From a virus: a stretch of DNA of 35,307 bases. Of this stretch, positions 29,530 through 35,307 are shown in pieces; position 1 is the first letter of the stretch, and every line of letters starts with the position of its first letter. The position numbers were made by a program, and so were the translations under genes. Below the pieces are notes generated by a model, which searched no databases, was not told the origin of the DNA, and saw nothing but the letters and a program-made list of their open reading frames with translations. The stretch spans positions 1-35,307 of the IMG/VR virus record IMGVR_UViG_3300046167_000135. One strand, written 5' to 3'.

Positions 29530-30843
29530 ATGAGTTTTTCATCAGCGGGAAGTCCGAATGCTCTAACAATGGGTCCAATGCCGGGAGGCTCGCCCTCTGG
29601 CCCCGGCAAGGGGGCTGGCGGTGGCGGGGGAATACCAGCTGCTCCGGGTCAAGGGATAACCGCCCAGCATCTTCCTGCGCCCGCTGTGAAAGGCCCTCCG
29701 CCCCGTACTTACGCGCCACTCCCTCAGCCGGGCGGTTTTAACGTCAATCGTGCAGCGGCAAGCGGTTTGCAGCAAGCCATGCAGGGTACTCAGCAGGCAA
29801 TGGGGTATCAGCCAATGGCAGTTAGGCCCACTGATTACAGAGCGGCTCAGGCAGGAAGCCAAGGTTACGATGCGAGTCAAGTTAGCGCGGGGCAAATTGC
29901 TAGCACTGACCTTAGCGCGTACACTAACCCATATGAAAGCCAAGTCGTTCAGCAGTCATTAGGCGACCTTGAGCGCAGCCGTTTGATGCAGCAAAACCAG
30001 CTTGGCGCACAGGCGTCAGCTGCTGGAGCTTTCGGCGGATCACGCCAAGGAATTGCTGAGGCAGAAACCAACCGTGCATTTGCGGAACAAGCGGCTCGTA
30101 CAGCATCAGGCTTGCGCCAATCTGGATACCAACAGGCGCAGCAGCTTGCAGGGCAAGATATTGCAACGCAGATGCAAGCAGGATTAGCCAACCAAGCCGC
30201 TCTCAACCAAGCTGGTCAGTTTGGTGCATCGGCAGCAAATCAAGCTGCATTGCAGAACCAAGCGGCCTTAAATCAGCAGCGTCAGTTTGGTGCTACGCAG
30301 GGCATGACGGCTCAGCAGCTAAACCAAGGCGCGGGCTTGCAGGGCGCTCAGTTCCGTTTAGGGGCTGCGAGCCAGATGGGCAATTTGGGTCAGCAAGCGT
30401 TTAACACATCGCAGGCTATTCAGCAGCAGCAGATGCAGCAAGGCTTAATGCAGCAAGGTTTGATGCAGCAACTCATTGATGCGGCTCGCGGGCAGTATGC
30501 AGGCGCAATTGGCGCACCGCAGCAATCACTTGGATTACCACTTGCCGCGCTGGGTGCAGCGCCAGCTCCTCAGAGTACAACTGAAACTATGAAGCCCGGC
30601 TTGCTTCAATACTTACAGGTTGGCGCAAGCCTTTGCTGGGTTGCCCGTGAAGTTTACGGCGAAGACGATCCAAAGTGGTTGCAATTCCGCGAGTGGGTTA
30701 TTGGTTACTCACCAAACTGGTTTTACAAAGCGTACAGCAAATATGGCGAAAGTGTGGCGAAAGTTGTGGCAAAAGTTCCAGCTCTTAAACTTGTCATCCG
30801 CCCGTTTATGGACGCTAAGCGCAAGGCAATGGGGTATAAGTAA
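29530..30843 (+). CDS. Gln/Ala-rich ejection protein with CFI-box-like C-terminus
   Basis: A 437-residue protein. A Pro/Gly-rich start (about 1-90) is followed by a long Ala/Gln-rich helical region (about 130-320) with repeats such as NQAALNQAGQFG and QQGLMQQGLMQQL. The C-terminal domain (about 363-437) begins CWVAREVYGEDDPKW and continues FREWV, PNWFYKAYSKYGE and IRPFM, which match the CFI-box layout more fully than the preceding protein. Long amphipathic Ala/Gln helices are common in phage proteins that form the ejection tube. The stop overlaps the next start (TAATG). Confidence 0.7.
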   Translation: MSFSSAGSPNALTMGPMPGGSPSGPGKGAGGGGGIPAAPGQGITAQHLPAPAVKGPPPRTYAPLPQPGGFNVNRAAASGLQQAMQGTQQAMGYQPMAVRPTDYRAAQAGSQGYDASQVSAGQIASTDLSAYTNPYESQVVQQSLGDLERSRLMQQNQLGAQASAAGAFGGSRQGIAEAETNRAFAEQAARTASGLRQSGYQQAQQLAGQDIATQMQAGLANQAALNQAGQFGASAANQAALQNQAALNQQRQFGATQGMTAQQLNQGAGLQGAQFRLGAASQMGNLGQQAFNTSQAIQQQQMQQGLMQQGLMQQLIDAARGQYAGAIGAPQQSLGLPLAALGAAPAPQSTTETMKPGLLQYLQVGASLCWVAREVYGEDDPKWLQFREWVIGYSPNWFYKAYSKYGESVAKVVAKVPALKLVIRPFMDAKRKAMGYK

Positions 30844-32423
30844 TGCCGCAAGGTTTTATCCCTCTTTCAACTCAAATGGACTTTCTCTGGAATGAAGTGC
30901 AGGGGAAGGAAAAGTCTGGCTTCGGCAAGTTTCTTACGGCAAACGCTTCAACGCCAGAAGACTATGCAACGCTGTGGGATAAATACTATGAGCGCTCTGG
31001 CGGCGCTGATGATGAAAAGGCTCGGGGTTACGCCAACAGCGTTTTCGCGGCAATGCACGATGGTACATCCAGCCCCGGTGTGATCTCTCCAAACGCAAAG
31101 TTTGCTTACGGCTACCTCACGCAAAAGGGTCTCACTCCGCAGCAGGCCGCTGGCGTCACTGGTCGATTGATGGCTGAGAGCTATCAAGACATGAACCCAG
31201 ACGCTCGCAACACTATGGCAGGCGGTCAAGGCACATATGGCATTGCGCAATGGCGCGGTAGCCGGATGGAAGATTTGGCCGATTTTGCAGGCGTTGACAT
31301 GGCTGACATTACATCACTTCCAGCAACCACTGCCAGTGGCGGTTTACTTACAAGCAATCAAGGGGGTCAAGACATGGCCATTTCTAATAAGCCTCCATAT
31401 ATGGTGGGCGGCGAGGAAACTTACAACGCACCCAATATGCAGCAGCAAGGCGGGATGCGCGGGCTTCTGTCAACTCTGAAAGATAAGGCGACTGCCGTTA
31501 ATCCGCAAACCGGGTTGACGGGTCTTCAGACTTTTGCAGCTTCGCTTGACCCTCTTATCTTGCCAGAACTGCGTGGCGGTGGTGAGGCTATTCGGAAGCA
31601 GGGTGCACAACGGGTTGCTTCTGGGAACAAGAATAGAACCATTGAGATGCTGCGGGCCAGAGGTCGTGATGACTTGGCTGACATGCTTGAGCGCGGAATG
31701 ATCTCTCCAACCGATGCGGCCAGTCAGTTGCTTGCGGCTAAGCCAAGGCCCATAGTCGTGGGCGACAAGCTACTTGACCCGAATACATTTGAAGTTCTTT
31801 ATGGAACCCCAGCGCCAGAGGGTGGAGACTTTAAGGACGCATCTGCGTTTCGCAAGGAGTTTACAAGCCTCCCTAGAATTAAAAACTTTGCTGGCGTTAC
31901 TGAGGCGTATTCTCGAATTGTGGCGTCGGCGCAAGACCCTTCCGCCGCTGGTGACTTGGCTTTAATCTTTAACTACATGAAGGTTCTTGACCCCGGCTCT
32001 ACTGTTCGTGAGGGTGAGTTTGCTACAGCACAGAACGCTGGTGGCGTAGATGCTAGAGTTCGCAGTCTTTTCAACAGTGTTGTTGATGGTACAAGGCTTA
32101 CAGCCACGCAACGCGCGGACTTCTTAGACCGATCAAATAGACTTTATAAATCTCAAGAGAGCTTAGTTCTTCCGCTTTACAAATATTATGGGAATATCGC
32201 CACTTCCAGAGGCTTTGATCCAGAGAGGGTTCTTCCAAAATTTGGGTACACTGGCGATATGCCCCAAGTCGCTCCAGAGTTCAGCCCAATGCCAGCTCCA
32301 CCAGTCCCAGAAGGTGCAACGGCCAATGGGCAGCCTCTTACTCAAGACGCTTGGCAAGCTATTTGGAACTCTCGCACAGCAGAAGAAAAGAAAAGGTTTA
32401 TGGAAACAGGAGCGTTTGAATAA
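30843..32423 (+). CDS. Ejection protein with permuted tail-lysozyme domain
   Basis: A 526-residue protein. Residues about 8-70 (QMDFLWNEVQGKE; STPEDYATLWDKYYERSGG) match what is normally the second half of the phage-tail lysozyme domain. Residues about 85-150 (LTPQQAAGVTGRLMAES with candidate E112; GTYGIAQWRGSRMEDLADFAG) match the first half, so the halves are in swapped order. The domain would locally open the host wall during DNA entry. The C-terminal half (about 290-465) contains DLALIFNYMKVLDPGSTVREGEFATAQN, a signature of internal/ejection proteins of many podovirus-like phages. The next gene overlaps by TAATG. Confidence 0.78.
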   Translation: MPQGFIPLSTQMDFLWNEVQGKEKSGFGKFLTANASTPEDYATLWDKYYERSGGADDEKARGYANSVFAAMHDGTSSPGVISPNAKFAYGYLTQKGLTPQQAAGVTGRLMAESYQDMNPDARNTMAGGQGTYGIAQWRGSRMEDLADFAGVDMADITSLPATTASGGLLTSNQGGQDMAISNKPPYMVGGEETYNAPNMQQQGGMRGLLSTLKDKATAVNPQTGLTGLQTFAASLDPLILPELRGGGEAIRKQGAQRVASGNKNRTIEMLRARGRDDLADMLERGMISPTDAASQLLAAKPRPIVVGDKLLDPNTFEVLYGTPAPEGGDFKDASAFRKEFTSLPRIKNFAGVTEAYSRIVASAQDPSAAGDLALIFNYMKVLDPGSTVREGEFATAQNAGGVDARVRSLFNSVVDGTRLTATQRADFLDRSNRLYKSQESLVLPLYKYYGNIATSRGFDPERVLPKFGYTGDMPQVAPEFSPMPAPPVPEGATANGQPLTQDAWQAIWNSRTAEEKKRFMETGAFE

Positions 32424-34321
32424 TGGCTGATTTTTCAAAGTATGCTCCCGGTGCAACAGAAGTTCCCACCCAGCGGGCTAGAACTTTTGCGCAGGGTTTG
32501 ACCTTCGGCTTTTCGGATGAAATTGAGGCAGCCATAAGGTCACTTGGTGGCAGGGAATATTCTGAGCTTGTTGCAGAAGTTAGAGATGCTGTTTCAGAGT
32601 ATCAAGCAGATCGCCCGATGGAGGCTTTGGGCGTTGAGATCGGTGGTGCCGCTCTTCCGGCCCTAATTGGTTCGCTGCTTACTGGCGGCGGCGCAGGAGT
32701 GGGCGCTGCGGCTATAATTGCTGCAAAGTATCCCACCATTGCAAAGGTCGCTGGCGTGGCTGCCCCCAAAACTATTGTGGGGGCTGGGGCCACCGGGGCA
32801 GTTCAGGGCGCTCTGACTGGCGTAGGCAAGGGCGAGGACTTTGAAAGCCGCTTAACTGGTGGCGTTATTGGCGCTCCAGCTGGGGCGGTTTTTGGTGCGG
32901 GTGCATACGCAGCTTCAGAGCCAATCAAGAGGATGACGGTCGGAATAATTGATGCCGCCCGTCGAAAGTTGGGTGATCGTGGCGCAAAGGTTGTTGAGAC
33001 TGAGCTTCAGCGTCTTGCTTCAGAAAGCGGCATGACCGTCGATGAGATTGTTGAGGGGGTAGCATCTGGCCGCATTATGGCTGAGAACAAAACATTGCTT
33101 GACGCTGTTAGGTCATACCGAGCATCTGGCGGACCAGCGGCGGCGCAGTTGAGCGAGACTATGCGCGTCAGACCGGAGCAGACACGCCAAGAGGCTATGT
33201 CTGAAATACAGAAGTATTTATCAAGCGTTGAAGATCCCAACATTTTGCGAGGTATGCAAGCATCTGATGTTGAGGCGAGGGCTTTGGAGAAAGCTGCCTA
33301 CGAGCCTTTCAAGACACAAGACGCACCGTCTGAAGTTTTAAGCGATCTCGCTGAGGCTTTGCGCAGAGTGCCGTCAGCGGCGAAAGAAGTTGAAGAGGCT
33401 TTATTGGCCAGCACTGGCCAGAAACCATTTTTCTCCATTGATGAGGCTGGCGCAGTTTCGTTCAATAGAACCCCGACCATGCAAGAGGCAGAGGCAATTA
33501 GGCGCTCACTGCAAGGCACAGCAAGCGCTAGATATACAGCCAAACAGGGTGTGGCTGGGGAAGCTATTTCTGACGTTGAAAGTGGTTTGCGAACCTCTCT
33601 TGACGCTGCGTCACCACAGCTTGCCGCGACAAGAGCGCAGGCGAGTGTAGTCCGAACCGCTAGAGAGGCATTTGGCGATGGCCAAAAGGCTCTATCAAAA
33701 AGCCCAGATGCAATTGAGGTTGAGTTTGCAAAAGTATCCCAAGCTGGCCCAGAAGCTGTTAGCGCCTACCGAGCCGGGGTGATGCAGGCATTTCGCAACA
33801 AGATGAGCATGGGGTCACGCAAGAGCATGATGGGCGCTCTGGCCGATCCGGCCCGCAAGGAAAATAGGATTCTGTCCATTGTGATGCCAGAGGATCAGCT
33901 GCCAAATATTATGGCTCAAGTCGAACGCGCCGCTGGATCGCAAGCCGCCGCAACGGCCATATCTGGAGGCTCTCCAACAAAAATAACTGATGCACAGTTG
34001 GCAAGGCAGGGCATGAACATTGGTGCGGGTGAAATAGCTGAAACTCTGATGTCACCAAACCCAATTAACCTTATGAGGTTGTTGGGCAAAGTTGCTAGCA
34101 GAGCCGCTCCGCAGCTTTCTGACGCTGAGCGCCAACGTGTAGTTCAAGTCTTGATTTCAGAAAACCCAGACGTTGTGCGAAACGCATTAAGCGACGAGAG
34201 CGGGCTGGCAATGTTGCAGTCAGCTATTGAGCGTATTGCTGGCACAGCGCAAGCTGGCCTCCAGCGCGCGGCTCCAGTAGTATTACCGGAAGCCATACAG
34301 CAACAATATCGCCCGCAGTAG
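32423..34321 (+). CDS. Large ejection/internal virion protein
   Basis: A 632-residue, almost entirely helical protein. It has the N-terminal pattern RARTFAQGLTFGFSDEIEAAIRSLGG, seen in other phage internal proteins. Residues about 67-160 are hydrophobic Gly/Ala-rich segments able to enter membranes. The remainder is a long charged helical part (about 170-600). This is the profile of a DNA-ejection protein that helps form the trans-envelope conduit. It is the last gene before the portal in the circular map, after the lysozyme-bearing partner. Confidence 0.75.
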   Translation: MADFSKYAPGATEVPTQRARTFAQGLTFGFSDEIEAAIRSLGGREYSELVAEVRDAVSEYQADRPMEALGVEIGGAALPALIGSLLTGGGAGVGAAAIIAAKYPTIAKVAGVAAPKTIVGAGATGAVQGALTGVGKGEDFESRLTGGVIGAPAGAVFGAGAYAASEPIKRMTVGIIDAARRKLGDRGAKVVETELQRLASESGMTVDEIVEGVASGRIMAENKTLLDAVRSYRASGGPAAAQLSETMRVRPEQTRQEAMSEIQKYLSSVEDPNILRGMQASDVEARALEKAAYEPFKTQDAPSEVLSDLAEALRRVPSAAKEVEEALLASTGQKPFFSIDEAGAVSFNRTPTMQEAEAIRRSLQGTASARYTAKQGVAGEAISDVESGLRTSLDAASPQLAATRAQASVVRTAREAFGDGQKALSKSPDAIEVEFAKVSQAGPEAVSAYRAGVMQAFRNKMSMGSRKSMMGALADPARKENRILSIVMPEDQLPNIMAQVERAAGSQAAATAISGGSPTKITDAQLARQGMNIGAGEIAETLMSPNPINLMRLLGKVASRAAPQLSDAERQRVVQVLISENPDVVRNALSDESGLAMLQSAIERIAGTAQAGLQRAAPVVLPEAIQQQYRPQ

Positions 34322-34348
34322 ATCGACAAGCGAATAGGACAACGGCAC

Positions 34349-35307
34349 ATGGAACTTAAACCAAAATCACGCAGCGAAATTGAAAGCATTGTCCAAGACG
34401 CAATATCGGATGCGGTGGACTTTGTTGAGGGCGAGATCAGCGATGATCGGATCAAAGCCCAACGCTACTACGATGGCGAGGTTGACCTTGGCTACGAGGA
34501 TGGCCGCAGCAAGGTTGTAGCCACAAAGGTACGGGATACTGTACGTTCTGTGAAGCCAAGCCTGATGCGCATATTCCTCAGCACAGCCAAGCCCGTTGAG
34601 TTTGTGCCGCGCGGTGCAGAAGACGTGGCAATGGCCGAGCAGGCCACTGAGTTTATGCACCATGAGTTTACTCGGTTAAACGGCTACCGCGTGATGAATG
34701 ACGCCTTCCAAGATGCGCTGGTTAAAAAGCAAGGCATCGTGAAGGCATACTGGATGACATATCCAGAGGCCGAGATTTACACGTTTACCGACCTATCTGA
34801 CGATGAATACACATATCTCATTGAAGACGATAGCGTGACTGTGCTTGAGCATACTGCCGAAATGACCATTGAGATTGACCCAATGGGCATGGAAGTTGAG
34901 TTGCCGATCCACAGCGTTAAGCTCAGCCGCCAGAAAGAACGTGGCGAGCTGTGCATCGAGAGCGTCCCGCCGGAAGAGTTCTTTATCAACCGTGACGCTC
35001 GCAGCCTTGCCGACGCTTATATAGTTGCTCACCGCACAGATATGCGCGCTGGCGATTTGATTGCGATGGGCTATGACCCAGACGTGGTGCTTAATCTGGA
35101 CAGCTTTGAAAGCGGCTCAGACATGACCGAGGCCGAGATGTATGAGCGGCGCGGGTATGACATGGATACGTCAGATGAGGACGTGCAAGACCCATCCATG
35201 CGCAATGTTGCCGTGACTGAAGCCTATATGCGCATTGACGTTGACGGCACTGGCGTACCTATCCTGCACAAAATCACATGCGGTGGCACGGCATACGAAA
35301 TGCTGGA
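34349..35307 (+). CDS. Portal protein, N-terminal part (cut by window end)
   Basis: Start ATG 34349, with AGGA upstream; 319 complete codons and two bases before the window ends. It has the N-terminal helix (SRSEIESIVQDAISDAVDFVEGE), RYYDGEVDLG, then RDTVRSVKPSLMRIFLSTAKPVEFVPRG and DALVKKQGIVKAYW, a sequence pattern of P22-like portals. Later ESVPPEEFFINRDARSLADAYIVAHR is the clip/stem-side motif common to the family. Its continuation is the frame at 1-1122. Confidence 0.92.
   Translation, partial: MELKPKSRSEIESIVQDAISDAVDFVEGEISDDRIKAQRYYDGEVDLGYEDGRSKVVATKVRDTVRSVKPSLMRIFLSTAKPVEFVPRGAEDVAMAEQATEFMHHEFTRLNGYRVMNDAFQDALVKKQGIVKAYWMTYPEAEIYTFTDLSDDEYTYLIEDDSVTVLEHTAEMTIEIDPMGMEVELPIHSVKLSRQKERGELCIESVPPEEFFINRDARSLADAYIVAHRTDMRAGDLIAMGYDPDVVLNLDSFESGSDMTEAEMYERRGYDMDTSDEDVQDPSMRNVAVTEAYMRIDVDGTGVPILHKITCGGTAYEML

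Overview
The window reads as an essentially complete genome, about 35.3 kb, of a tailed phage with a podovirus-like gene set. It most resembles phages known mainly from marine metagenomes; that assignment is an inference from familiar small proteins (GDAYCARS/SRKRWKC type, CKGCPTPAACK type) and from the SU10-type capsid and adaptor proteins. The portal gene is cut by the window ends: its N-terminal part runs off the right end (34349-35307) and its C-terminal part enters at the left end (1-1122). The two halves join in frame if the shared terminal GA is counted once, so the natural map is probably circular, or circularly permuted/terminally redundant. I see no integrase, tRNA, CRISPR or DNA polymerase gene. 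This suggests a lytic phage that uses the host polymerase.

Layout, left to right. (1) 1-3922: head module with portal C-terminus, small portal-associated protein, scaffold, SU10-type major capsid protein followed by a strong terminator, and two small head-region proteins. (2) 3924-6947: lysis and membrane module with small membrane or secreted proteins, two holin-like proteins, two basic micro-proteins, a GH19 endolysin and a PD-(D/E)XK-like nuclease. (3) 7112-8823: the only leftward block, a tightly overlapping operon of six small genes. It includes a helix-turn-helix protein, a 55-residue DnaJ-like zinc-knuckle protein and two membrane peptides of 36 and 29 residues. (4) 8824-8955: divergent control region with palindromes, facing a ribbon-helix-helix repressor candidate. 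(5) 8956-13687: rightward recombination/replication block with a Holliday-type nuclease, RecE-like exonuclease, gp2.5-like SSB and an AEP-primase/RepA-helicase fusion. (6) 13685-13910: an iteron-like array ending in a terminator, a candidate origin or control region. (7) 14032-15239: accessory genes. (8) 15240-15607: a dense non-coding region of phased repeats and palindromes just upstream of the terminase genes, a candidate packaging or control site.

(9) 15608-17842: terminase small and large subunits and two micro-genes. (10) 17846-20617: two adjacent proteins that share a hydrophobic N-terminal module but have unrelated C-termini. The second ends in an ADP-ribosyltransferase-like domain, so they may be virion-delivered effectors. 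(11) 20617-28476: adaptor, tail-fibre and spike proteins, a gp10-like tail protein and a GNAT-like protein. (12) 28476-34321: four large ejection/internal-virion candidates. Two end in related cysteine-tryptophan domains like the CFI-box, and one carries what looks like a circularly permuted phage-tail lysozyme domain.

From 8956 through the right end and round to 6947 almost every gene is rightward with 1-8 base stop/start overlaps. That fits long coupled transcripts broken only by the terminators near 3340, 13900 and 15000. The leftward block converges with this transcription at about 6950-7110.
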